Shown here one piece after another: positions 6,331-12,353 of a stretch of 12,353 nucleotides of DNA. This DNA is from Nitrospinae bacterium CG11_big_fil_rev_8_21_14_0_20_56_8 (GTDB lineage Bacteria; Nitrospinota; Nitrospinia; Nitrospinales; VA-1), in NCBI GenBank assembly GCA_002796165.1, contig PCWF01000155.1, positions 1-12,353 of the forward strand, written 5' to 3'. Every line of letters starts with the position of its first letter. The first letter of the stretch is position 1. The translations under genes were made by a program, and so were the position numbers. A model generated the notes under the pieces. The model did no database searches. It saw nothing but the letters and a program-made list of their open reading frames with translations, and had not been told where the DNA came from.

Positions 6331-6769
6331 AGTTGCCTCGGACCCTGGAGTCTCCCTCCAGGAACTCAAGGAGGAACTGTTTCGAATCAAGTCACGCCTG
6401 GTGGACATTCTGCGCGGGTTTCCCGACGACCTGAAAGCCCACCGGGTGTACTGCGCGTATGTGGGGAAAACGCTTGACCTCCACAAGGTTCTGCTGAAGG
6501 CCCGAATGATGGACCCGGAGAAAATCCTGGCCGACGCGCTCATGAGCGTGGTGCTCACGCTGAACGAAAAGGGTGAGGCACAAGCGGCGGAAGCCGTCGC
6601 CCGCTACCTTGAGCCGATCGAGGAGAAAGTAAAAGAAAAATGGCAGGATTTCCGAGAAACCGTCTCTCCAGGGAAAACGAACGCATCCGCATTGCCGCAG
6701 AGTCCGGTCTTGCCCCCTTCCCCGGAACCACGGGATCCGACCGGGACCGGCGGCGGGAGCGGGCCCTGA
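6323..6769 (+). CDS. Unrecognised phage protein in the small-terminase position
   Basis: I do not recognise this 148-aa protein. Residues about 10-115 are predicted helical and charged (LQELKEELFRIKSRLVDILR, then ARMMDPEKILADALMSVVLT), and the last 35 are Pro/Gly/Ser-rich. GGGAG lies 7 nt before the ATG. The first 8 nt overlap the preceding gene and the last 130 nt overlap the terminase gene. Its place directly before the large terminase is where phages usually encode the small terminase, which recognises DNA for packaging, but no helix-turn-helix is evident by eye. The low-complexity tail matches the overlapped region, as expected when a second reading frame constrains the sequence. Confidence 0.7.
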   Translation: MNEVASDPGVSLQELKEELFRIKSRLVDILRGFPDDLKAHRVYCAYVGKTLDLHKVLLKARMMDPEKILADALMSVVLTLNEKGEAQAAEAVARYLEPIEEKVKEKWQDFRETVSPGKTNASALPQSPVLPPSPEPRDPTGTGGGSGP

Positions 6770-8235
6770 GCGAGTTTTTCTTTTTCGCCCAAACCTATTT
6801 CCCGCATCACCTCACCGAAGCCCCTTCACAGATGCATCTCGAACTGTATCGACGGTTCCAGGAGATCGTCCTCCGGTCCGAATCGACCGGCAGGGGGGCG
6901 CGGGAGGTGCATGCGGCCCCGCGCGGCAACGCCAAGTCCACCATTGCCACGCTGATCTTGCCCCTCTGGTGCATCGCCGGGAAAAGGCGCCGGTTCATCG
7001 GAGTTCTCTCGGACACCACCGAGCAGGCCGAAGAATTTCTGGAATGCATCAAGGCCGAGCTGGAAGCCAACGAACGATTGAAGGAAGACTTTCCCGACGC
7101 ATGCTCCAGGGGGCGCACTTGGAAATCCGGGCAGATCGTCACGCAGAACGGCGTCAAGGTGAAGTGCTGGGGCAAGCGCAAACGTCTGCGCGGCGCGCGG
7201 CATGGAAGCCGCCGTCCCGACCTCATCGTTTGCGACGATCTCGAGGACGACGAAAACATTCATTCCCCGGACCAGCGGGAAAAGGACCGGCAATGGTTTT
7301 TCAAGGCGGTGATGAAGATCGGCGGCCGCTACACGGCCTATCTCGTGATCGGCACGATTCTTCATTACGATTCCCTTCTCGCGCGGTTGTTGAAACAGCC
7401 GGGATGGCGCGCCCGTAAGTGGCAGGCGGTCATCCGGTGGTCGCCGTCTGCGCTGTGGGAGACGTGGGAAACGTTGTTTGTGGAAGAGGGGGAAGAAGCG
7501 GCAGACCGGTTTTTCTCGGACCATCGCGCCGCAATGCTGGCGGATACCGAAGTGTTGTGGCCGCAGGGAGAACCCTATGAGTACCTCATGAAAATGCGCG
7601 TGGCCGACGGTCCCGCTTACTTCGACTCGGAAAAGCAGAACGAACCCATCCATCCCGGCGAACGCTTGTTCCAGGAAGATTGGTTCGCGTTTTTGGAAGA
7701 AGGGGAAGATGGTTGTCCCCGCCTTCATCCCGACGATGTTGTCATCGGCGCCGTCGATCCCTCGATGGGGCACCTGTCCCGGAAGTCCGACCCCTCGGCC
7801 ATTGTCATCGCCGCCGTCCGCGGGGACGGGCGAATCGATATCCTCGAGGCGGATATCCGGAAACGCCATCCCGACCGGATCATGGAGGACCTCTTCGCCC
7901 TTCACCGGGTGTATGGATTCGACCGCCTGATCGTGGAGGAGGTGCAGTTCCAGGAGTTGTTCAAAGACCATCTGGTGCGGGAGGGAGCCCGGCGCGGCGT
8001 GTACCTCCCGGTGGAGGGCGTCCGGCCCCACGCGGACAAGATCCTGCGCATCTCGAAATTACAGCCCTACATCAAAAGCGGGCTGATCCGGTTCCGTAAA
8101 AACCAGAAGTTGCTTCTCGATCAATTGCGGTATTTCCCCAAAGCGGATCACGACGACGGACCCGATGCGCTGGAGATGGTGTTCAGCGCGGCGGCCCAGG
8201 CGGGGGGCGGACCACGCATTCGCCGCGTGGCCTAG
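6640..8235 (+). CDS. terL: Phage terminase large subunit (packaging ATPase and nuclease)
   Basis: The motor that pumps DNA into the procapsid and cuts it; 531 aa from this start. The ATPase domain has a variant Walker A, HAAPRGNAKST (91-101, K99), Walker B LIVCDDLE (195-202, D199 D200) and a coupling motif in VIGTILHYDS. The RNase H-like nuclease domain has acidic residues D373 (GAVDPSMGH), E433/E434 (LIVEEVQ) and the DHDDGPDALEM cluster (D505, D506, D509), the usual metal-binding arrangement. The conserved part starts about residue 45 (SEFFFFAQTYFPHHL). The only ATG, GTG or TTG I find before it in frame is at 6640, with AGGAG 14 nt upstream, which forces a 130-nt overlap with the previous gene. 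Identity is strong; whether the first 45 residues are made is less sure. Confidence 0.93.
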   Translation: MAGFPRNRLSRENERIRIAAESGLAPFPGTTGSDRDRRRERALSEFFFFAQTYFPHHLTEAPSQMHLELYRRFQEIVLRSESTGRGAREVHAAPRGNAKSTIATLILPLWCIAGKRRRFIGVLSDTTEQAEEFLECIKAELEANERLKEDFPDACSRGRTWKSGQIVTQNGVKVKCWGKRKRLRGARHGSRRPDLIVCDDLEDDENIHSPDQREKDRQWFFKAVMKIGGRYTAYLVIGTILHYDSLLARLLKQPGWRARKWQAVIRWSPSALWETWETLFVEEGEEAADRFFSDHRAAMLADTEVLWPQGEPYEYLMKMRVADGPAYFDSEKQNEPIHPGERLFQEDWFAFLEEGEDGCPRLHPDDVVIGAVDPSMGHLSRKSDPSAIVIAAVRGDGRIDILEADIRKRHPDRIMEDLFALHRVYGFDRLIVEEVQFQELFKDHLVREGARRGVYLPVEGVRPHADKILRISKLQPYIKSGLIRFRKNQKLLLDQLRYFPKADHDDGPDALEMVFSAAAQAGGGPRIRRVA

Positions 8236-8278
8236 GGAAAGCCGTCCAACAGCCAACCTTTTACGATTGCGGCGGGAC

Positions 8279-9448
8279 ATGGAAATTTTCAACTGGCTTA
8301 AACGAAAATCGAGCTCGGTGTCGCGGGCTCTCTCGATGGTCATGCCGCTTCAGGCGGGTCTTCCCTTTCGGGCCGACTATGCTTCGGCGGCGCGCGAGGG
8401 ATACGCGAAAAACACCGTGGTATTCGCCTGTGTGCGGGAAATTGCGGAAGCCGCCGCCGGGGTCGAATGGATCCTCTATGAGCGGCAGAGCGGCGGAACC
8501 CGGAGCGAGGTGGAGCAACACCCCCTTCTGGACCTCCTCGACCGGCCCAATCCGTTGCAGGGGCGGTTCGAGTTTATGGAAACCGTTTTGGCATTCCTTT
8601 ACCTGGCGGGAAACGCGTTCGTGGAATCGGTGGCGCCCGAAAACCGGCCCCCGCGCGAATTGTACGTCCTGAGACCCGACCGGGTGAAGGTTCTCCCCGA
8701 TCCCGTCCACCTGGTGGGAGGATACGAATATTCCGTCGCGGGGAAAACCGTCCGGTTTCCCGCCGGCCGGATCCTTCATTTGAAACTGTTTCATCCGCTG
8801 GACGACTGGTACGGGCTCTCGCCGGTGCAGGTCGCGGCGGCGGCGGTGGACAAGATGAACCTGGGCGACCGGTGGAATGCCGCGCTCCTACAGAACATGG
8901 CGGTCCCCTCCGGCGCGCTCGTGTCGCGCCACCGGCTCACCGACGAGCAGTTTCGCCGCCTGCGCGAGGAGATGCGGCATCAGCTTCAGGGCGTGCAGAA
9001 CGCCCGCGAGCCGCTTCTTCTCGAACAGGACCTGGAATGGAAGGAGCTCGGGCTCTCTCCCAAGGATATGGACTGGACCGAGGGAATCAAATTCAGCGCC
9101 CTGCAGATCGCCCAGGCCTACAACGTGCCGCCCGAGTTGATCGGGTTGAACTCGGCGACCTACCAGAACCGGCGGGAAGCCCGCAAGGCCCTGTACACCG
9201 AGGTGGTGTGCCCCGCGCTCAACCGGCTGAGGGACGCGCTGAATCAATGGCTCGCGCCTCAATTCGGCCCCGGACTCTTTCTGGATTACGACAAGGATGG
9301 CATTGAAGCATTGGCCGAAGACCAGGAGAGTCTTTGGAGGCGGGCGGAATCCAGCGGGTTCCTCACGCTGAACGAGAAGCGCCGACTGCTCGGTTACGCG
9401 GACCTGCCCGGCGGTGACGTGCTGGGCGAAGGGAATTCCCCCAAATGA
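8279..9448 (+). CDS. Phage portal protein, HK97 type
   Basis: Forms the dodecameric ring at one capsid vertex through which DNA enters and leaves. 389 aa from this start, normal for HK97-type portals. The N-terminus MEIFNWLKRKSSS is typical; then AKNTVVFACVREIAEAAAGV, HPLLDLLDRPNPLQGRFEFM and LYLAGNAFVE, all family hallmarks, and in the C-terminal half IAQAYNVPPELIGL and the stretch NRREARKALYTEVVCPALNR. The open frame runs upstream to 8165 inside terL, but ATG 8279 gives the family-like N-terminus; GGCGGGA precedes it closely, a weak ribosome site. It is 43 nt after terL and 34 nt before the protease, the standard order terminase, portal, protease, capsid. Confidence 0.95.
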   Translation: MEIFNWLKRKSSSVSRALSMVMPLQAGLPFRADYASAAREGYAKNTVVFACVREIAEAAAGVEWILYERQSGGTRSEVEQHPLLDLLDRPNPLQGRFEFMETVLAFLYLAGNAFVESVAPENRPPRELYVLRPDRVKVLPDPVHLVGGYEYSVAGKTVRFPAGRILHLKLFHPLDDWYGLSPVQVAAAAVDKMNLGDRWNAALLQNMAVPSGALVSRHRLTDEQFRRLREEMRHQLQGVQNAREPLLLEQDLEWKELGLSPKDMDWTEGIKFSALQIAQAYNVPPELIGLNSATYQNRREARKALYTEVVCPALNRLRDALNQWLAPQFGPGLFLDYDKDGIEALAEDQESLWRRAESSGFLTLNEKRRLLGYADLPGGDVLGEGNSPK

Positions 9449-9482
9449 AAAATCGAATTGCGGTTTGCATAAAGGAACGCCA

Positions 9483-10136
9483 ATGAGAGAAACGAAAACT
9501 TTTCCGTTCAAGATGAGCGCGGTGGAGGAATCCGGAGAATTCTTCGGGTATGCGTCCACCTTCGGCAACGTGGACCTGGGTGGGGACGTGATCGATCGCG
9601 GCGCGTTCAAAAAAACCCTGAACGACAGCGGAGGGAAACTCCCCCTCCTCGATCACCACGATCCCACCCGGCAGATCGGCTGGAACCTGGAAGCCCGGGA
9701 AGACGCGCGTGGACTGTTCGTGCGCGGACGTTTGAACCTGGAAGTGCAGGCCGCCCGGGAAAAGCACGCGCTCATGCGTCAGGCCACGGCCATCGGCGCG
9801 CGCATGGGACTCTCCATCGGGTTCCGCACCGTTCGCGACGAACGCGACCGGGAGGACACCCGGGTGCGCCGCCTCAAGGAAATTCACCTCATGGAATACA
9901 GCGTCGTCACCTTTCCCATGAATCCCCAGGCCGGGGTCACCGCCGTGAAGGCGAAACGGGATTTACTGGAACTGTTTTTAGGCACCGAGATGGGACTCGC
10001 CCCTCAGCAGGCCCGCGAAGCCGCCGACCGTATCAAGTCACTCCTTACTTGCGGGGGAGCCGACGCATGGGATCCACCGGAGCCGAACCTCGTTCACTCC
10101 CTGGAACATTTGCTTCACAACCTGAGAATGAACTGA
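9483..10136 (+). CDS. HK97-family prohead protease
   Basis: Serine protease that trims the capsid protein during head maturation; 217 aa. The family core begins FGYASTFGNVDLGGDVIDRGAF. Likely catalytic residues are H59 in LPLLDHHDPTRQIGW, S111 in MGLSIGFR, and E138 in LKEIHLMEYSVVTFPMNP. The start at 9483 has AAGGAA upstream and gives the usual N-terminus; the open frame also extends to 9414 inside the portal gene. The tail after about residue 165 is variable and helical. The capsid gene follows 33 nt later, after a small hairpin (CGGGC 10140-10144 with GCCCG 10150-10154) and a strong ribosome site. The N-terminal delta domain of the neighbouring capsid protein is the expected substrate. Confidence 0.94.
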   Translation: MRETKTFPFKMSAVEESGEFFGYASTFGNVDLGGDVIDRGAFKKTLNDSGGKLPLLDHHDPTRQIGWNLEAREDARGLFVRGRLNLEVQAAREKHALMRQATAIGARMGLSIGFRTVRDERDREDTRVRRLKEIHLMEYSVVTFPMNPQAGVTAVKAKRDLLELFLGTEMGLAPQQAREAADRIKSLLTCGGADAWDPPEPNLVHSLEHLLHNLRMN

Positions 10137-10169
10137 TCACGGGCTCCGCGCCCGGAGAGGAGATTTTTT

Positions 10170-11363
10170 ATGAATCACGAGTTGAAACAGCTGGTCGAAG
10201 AGATCAACCAGGCGTTCCTGGAACACAAGTCGAAAAACGAGCAGAGACTCCAGGAACTGGAGAAGAAGGGTCGTGCCGACCCGGTTCTCAAAGAGCAGGT
10301 GGACCGCATCGCCCGGGACATTCAGGACCTGTCCGAGGTCAAGGAGAAGATCGAGCGCATCGAGACGCGGCTCAGCCGCCCCGCTTTCGAACCGCACCGC
10401 AGGGAGACCGATCCCCAGGGCGACGAGCGGCGCCAGGCGGTTCTGAAATACATCCGCAAGGGCGATAGCGCCCTCACCGCCGGCGAAGCGAAACTCCTGT
10501 CGTCCGACAGCGATCCCGACGGCGGGTACTGGGTCACGTCCTCCCTGTCCGCGCAGGTCATCCAGAAAGTGTACGAAACCTCGCCGATGCGCAAGCAGGT
10601 GACGGTGGAAACGATTTCGTCCGACGCGCTGGAGATCCCGGAGGACCTGAACGAAGCGGTTGCCGGCTGGACCAGCGAGCGGGCGGCCCGCACCGAGACC
10701 GACACGCCGCAGATCGGCCTGCGCCGCATCCCCGTGCACGAGCTGTACGCCGAACCGCGCGCGACGCAGACCCTCCTGGATGACGCGAGGATCGACGTCG
10801 AGTCGTGGCTGGCGCAGAAAATTTCGGACAAGATTTCCCGGCTGGAAAACACGGCCTTCATCAGCGGCGACGGCGCGGGAAAACCCCGGGGCATCCTGAC
10901 TCACCCCGCCGGAACCAGCGCGGGACAGGTCTGCCAGGTCAATTCCGGTCACGCTTCCCAACTCACCTCCGACGGATTGAGGGCGCTGTTTTACGCACTC
11001 AAGACGCCCTACCTCAACCGCGCCCGGTGGGTCATGTCGAGAAGCTCCCTGGAAGCCATCTCCAAGTTGAAGGACAGCCAGGGGAACTACCTGTGGCAAC
11101 CCGGACTCCAGTTCGGTGAACCGCAGACGCTCCTCGGCCACCCGGTCGAGCGCATGGAGGACATGCCGGCGGTGGCCGCCAATTCCCTTTCCGTCGCGTT
11201 CGGGGACTGGCAACGCGCTTACACGATCGTGGACCGCATGGGCATTCGGGTTCTGCGCGATCCGTTCAGCGCGAAACCGTTCGTCCTGTTCTACACGACC
11301 AAGCGAACCGGCGGTGACGTGGCCGATTTCGAGGCCTTCGTCATCCAGAAAACCGCCGCGTAA
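10170..11363 (+). CDS. Major capsid protein, HK97 fold
   Basis: Main shell protein of the icosahedral head; 397 aa. Residues 1 to about 75 form a charged coiled coil (LEHKSKNEQRLQELEKKG and following), the delta scaffolding domain normally removed by the prohead protease. The mature part begins around DERRQAVLKYIRKG and shows the family pattern SDSDPDGGYWVTSSLSAQVI, then TSPMRKQVTVETISSDALEI. In the middle are ENTAFISGDGAGKPRGIL and ARWVMSRSSLEAISKLKDSQG. The C-terminus has GDWQRAYTIVDRMGIRVLRD and FVLFYTTKRTGGDV. GGAGAGGAG lies 7 nt before the ATG, one of the strongest ribosome sites here, as expected for the most abundant product. A REP-like palindrome follows 20 nt after the stop. Confidence 0.96.
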   Translation: MNHELKQLVEEINQAFLEHKSKNEQRLQELEKKGRADPVLKEQVDRIARDIQDLSEVKEKIERIETRLSRPAFEPHRRETDPQGDERRQAVLKYIRKGDSALTAGEAKLLSSDSDPDGGYWVTSSLSAQVIQKVYETSPMRKQVTVETISSDALEIPEDLNEAVAGWTSERAARTETDTPQIGLRRIPVHELYAEPRATQTLLDDARIDVESWLAQKISDKISRLENTAFISGDGAGKPRGILTHPAGTSAGQVCQVNSGHASQLTSDGLRALFYALKTPYLNRARWVMSRSSLEAISKLKDSQGNYLWQPGLQFGEPQTLLGHPVERMEDMPAVAANSLSVAFGDWQRAYTIVDRMGIRVLRDPFSAKPFVLFYTTKRTGGDVADFEAFVIQKTAA

Positions 11364-11383
11364 TGGATTCCGTAACCGATTTT

Positions 11384-11411
11384 GCAGGGGCGAAAAATAT
11401 TTCGCCCCTGC
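11384..11411. repeat. Perfect 12-bp palindrome in the capsid operon, REP-like
   Basis: Arms GCAGGGGCGAAA (11384-11395) and TTTCGCCCCTGC (11400-11411) pair perfectly around a 4-nt loop (AATA). No T run follows, so a classical intrinsic terminator is unlikely. The GGGGCGAA/TTCGCCCC form resembles dispersed palindromes often seen between bacterial genes and linked in some genomes to TnpA-REP transposases; that link is only by resemblance. It may act as a transcript stabiliser after the highly expressed capsid gene. A direct repeat of ATCCGCGGC (11425-11433, 11435-11443) follows. Confidence 0.7.
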
Positions 11412-11463
11412 GGCATCCGAAGGGATCCGCGGCCATCCGCGGCAAATTTTAAAAGGAGAAAAC

Positions 11464-11847
11464 ATGCGTGACATGAAGAACAAAATGGACGCGGTGAACA
11501 GCCTGGTTCCCGCGGTGTATTCCACCAACCAGGCCGAAAACGGAACGGGAGTGGATTTGCGCGATTTCGATGCCGCCGTGGTCCTGTTCATGACCGGGGT
11601 CATCACCGACGGAACGTTCACCCCCAAGATTCAGGAGTCGGATGACGACGTGACTTATACCGACGTCGATCCCACCGATCAGGAGGGGGCGTTGTCCGCT
11701 CTCTCGGCCAGCGCGGTCCAGAGGCTGGGTTACAAGGGGTCGAAGCGTTACCTCCGTCCCGTGGTCACGGTGGCCTCGGCCACCAGCGGCGGAGCGGTCG
11801 CGGCCCACGTGATCCGCGCCCTGCCCCACCGGGCTCCCGTTGCGTAA
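11464..11847 (+). CDS. Small conserved phage structural protein of unknown role
   Basis: A 127-aa protein with an AAAAGGAG ribosome site 5 nt upstream. It follows a pattern I know from many tailed phages: a start ending in LVPAVYSTNQAENGTGVDL, a middle DAAVVLFMTGVITDGTFTPK then IQESDDDVTYTDVD, the stretch SASAVQRLGYKGSKRYLRPV, and a C-terminus ending in HVIRALPHRAPVA. These relatives are usually listed as hypothetical proteins next to the capsid gene. The sequence looks beta-rich, without a membrane segment or catalytic motif. Position between capsid and connector suggests a head decoration or head-completion protein; that role is inferred. Confidence 0.8.
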   Translation: MRDMKNKMDAVNSLVPAVYSTNQAENGTGVDLRDFDAAVVLFMTGVITDGTFTPKIQESDDDVTYTDVDPTDQEGALSALSASAVQRLGYKGSKRYLRPVVTVASATSGGAVAAHVIRALPHRAPVA

Positions 11848-11852
11848 CGGGA
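11835..11852 (+). repeat. Hairpin spanning the stop codon of the small structural gene
   Basis: TCCCGTT (11835-11841) and AACGGGA (11846-11852) form a perfect 7-bp stem with a 4-nt loop; the stop codon (11845-11847) lies in it. An overlapping alternative pairs CGGGA (11848-11852) with TCCCG (11860-11864). The two foldings exclude each other. Confidence 0.4.
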
Positions 11853-11866
11853 CTCCGGTTCCCGCG

Positions 11867-11884
11867 CCCCGGTGAAGACCGGGG
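11867..11884 (+). repeat. Hairpin CCCCGG-6nt-CCGGGG
   Basis: Perfect 6-bp GC stem, extendable by a G-T and a C-G pair, with loop TGAAGA. No immediate T run, so termination would be weak. It is part of the structured spacer before the connector gene. Confidence 0.45.
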
Positions 11885-11891
11885 TGATTCC

Positions 11892-11913
11892 ATTCATTTA
11901 ATAAGGAATGAAT
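11892..11913. repeat. AT-rich inverted repeat ATTCATT-8nt-AATGAAT
   Basis: Perfect 7-bp arms with an 8-nt centre. It is too AT-rich to be a stable RNA hairpin compared with its GC-rich neighbours, so a protein-binding site is an alternative. Confidence 0.4.
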
Positions 11914-11960
11914 TCCGGTTGGGTTCCTGGCTCGTCTCCGTCCGGCATTCGTTCCTGAAA

Positions 11961-11993
11961 GAGGGTTTCCGGTGCTTCGCGCCGGGGACCCTC
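11961..11993 (+). terminator. Long hairpin upstream of the connector gene, possible weak terminator
   Basis: GAGGGTTTCCGG (11961-11972) pairs with CCGGGGACCCTC (11982-11993) along 12 positions, two of them G-U in RNA, and the stem can extend inward to a 3-nt loop. It is followed by CCACTTTTCC, with only four T, so termination would be partial. It ends 16 nt before the connector ATG and may instead hide or expose that start, which has no visible Shine-Dalgarno. Confidence 0.45.
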
Positions 11994-12009
11994 CCACTTT
12001 TCCTATCCC

Positions 12010-12353
12010 ATGGCTTTAAAACTGAAAACGGCTCCCGCATCGGGAGCGGTAACCCTCGACGACGCCAAATCCTGGCTTCGCATTCCCGACAACCAGAACG
12101 ATGGCGAAATTGCCGCCATGATATCCGCCGTGTCGCAAAAGGCGGAGGAGTGGCTGGGCCGGGCTCTGGTCACACAGACCTGGACGCTCTGGCTCGACCG
12201 GTTTCCCGCGCGCGATCAACCGGGATCTCCGCTGGAGGGCCGATTCGAGCTCCCCGTTGCGTATTTCGACGAACCCGCGCGGTTCGTCGAGATTCCCCGG
12301 CCTCCGCTTCAATCCGTGGTTCACGTGCGAACCTACGATTCCCTGCACCAGGC
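12010..12353 (+). CDS. Phage head-tail connector protein, gp6/phiE125 gp8-like (cut by window edge)
   Basis: Adaptor that binds under the portal and prepares the filled head for tail joining. The visible 114 codons fit the phiE125 gp8 / gp6-like connector family: KTAPASGAVTLDDAKSWLRI at the start, a helical part with ISAVSQKAEEWLGRALVTQT, then WTLWLDRFP and IPRPPLQSVVHVRTYDS. The ATG at 12010 gives the expected N-terminus, but no ribosome site is visible; a strong hairpin ends just upstream. The 162-nt gap to the previous gene is unusual in an otherwise compact operon. The frame is open to the window end. Confidence 0.88.
   Translation, partial: MALKLKTAPASGAVTLDDAKSWLRIPDNQNDGEIAAMISAVSQKAEEWLGRALVTQTWTLWLDRFPARDQPGSPLEGRFELPVAYFDEPARFVEIPRPPLQSVVHVRTYDSLHQ

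Noticed and set aside
6826..8031. 401-aa minus-strand open frame antisense to terL
   Set aside because: Shadow of the high-GC terminase gene; no domain or ribosome site that would support it.
10137..11627. 496-aa minus-strand open frame antisense to the capsid gene
   Set aside because: Covers the whole capsid gene, runs into neighbouring genes, and has Val/Gly/Arg-rich shadow composition with no motif.
1..12353. CRISPR array, insertion sequence, toxin-antitoxin or defence system
   Set aside because: No spaced direct repeats, transposase, or defence gene pattern was found on either strand.

Overview
The window joins two unlike halves. Left half, minus strand (1-4792): a chromosomal DNA-replication cluster read right to left as dnaA, gyrB and the first 174 codons of gyrA. 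Right half, plus strand (5361-12353): the start of a tailed-phage late region of HK97 type, in the order M15 peptidase, holin-like protein, membrane coiled-coil protein, unrecognised protein, large terminase, portal, prohead protease, major capsid protein, small conserved phage protein, and a head-tail connector cut by the window end. The two halves diverge across a 568-bp gene-free stretch (4793-5360) rich in inverted repeats.

Organism: a Gram-negative-type bacterium. GyrB has the long C-terminal insertion found in proteobacteria and related phyla, and dnaA-gyrB-gyrA lie together without dnaN or recF between dnaA and gyrB. The protein flavour suggests a Desulfobacterota/Nitrospinota-like lineage, but this is a weak impression that cannot be proven here. 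The replication genes are moderate in G+C with AT-rich spacers. The phage genes are visibly richer in G+C and most have good Shine-Dalgarno sites, which fits a resident prophage or a domesticated phage-like element next to the origin region.

How the genes work together: DnaA initiates replication and gyrase (GyrA2GyrB2) supplies negative supercoils. The dnaA-gyrB spacer has a perfect TTATNCACA DnaA box, a near-perfect box overlapping the dnaA stop codon, AT-rich DNA and a perfect TATAAT for gyrB, so it is a candidate origin and/or DnaA-controlled promoter. In the phage half, the first genes would lyse the cell, the terminase packages DNA through the portal into a procapsid built from the capsid protein and matured by the protease, and the connector prepares the head for tail joining. 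Integrase, repressor, tail genes and the far boundary lie outside the window or are absent, so prophage, satellite and gene-transfer-agent-like element cannot be told apart.

I see no clearly new defence or mobile system. The points most worth a second look are the DnaA boxes at the gyrB promoter, a perfect 11-nt anti-16S match with no gene in the dnaA leader, the inverted-repeat cluster at the chromosome/phage junction, a REP-like palindrome inside the capsid operon, and a highly structured spacer before the connector gene.
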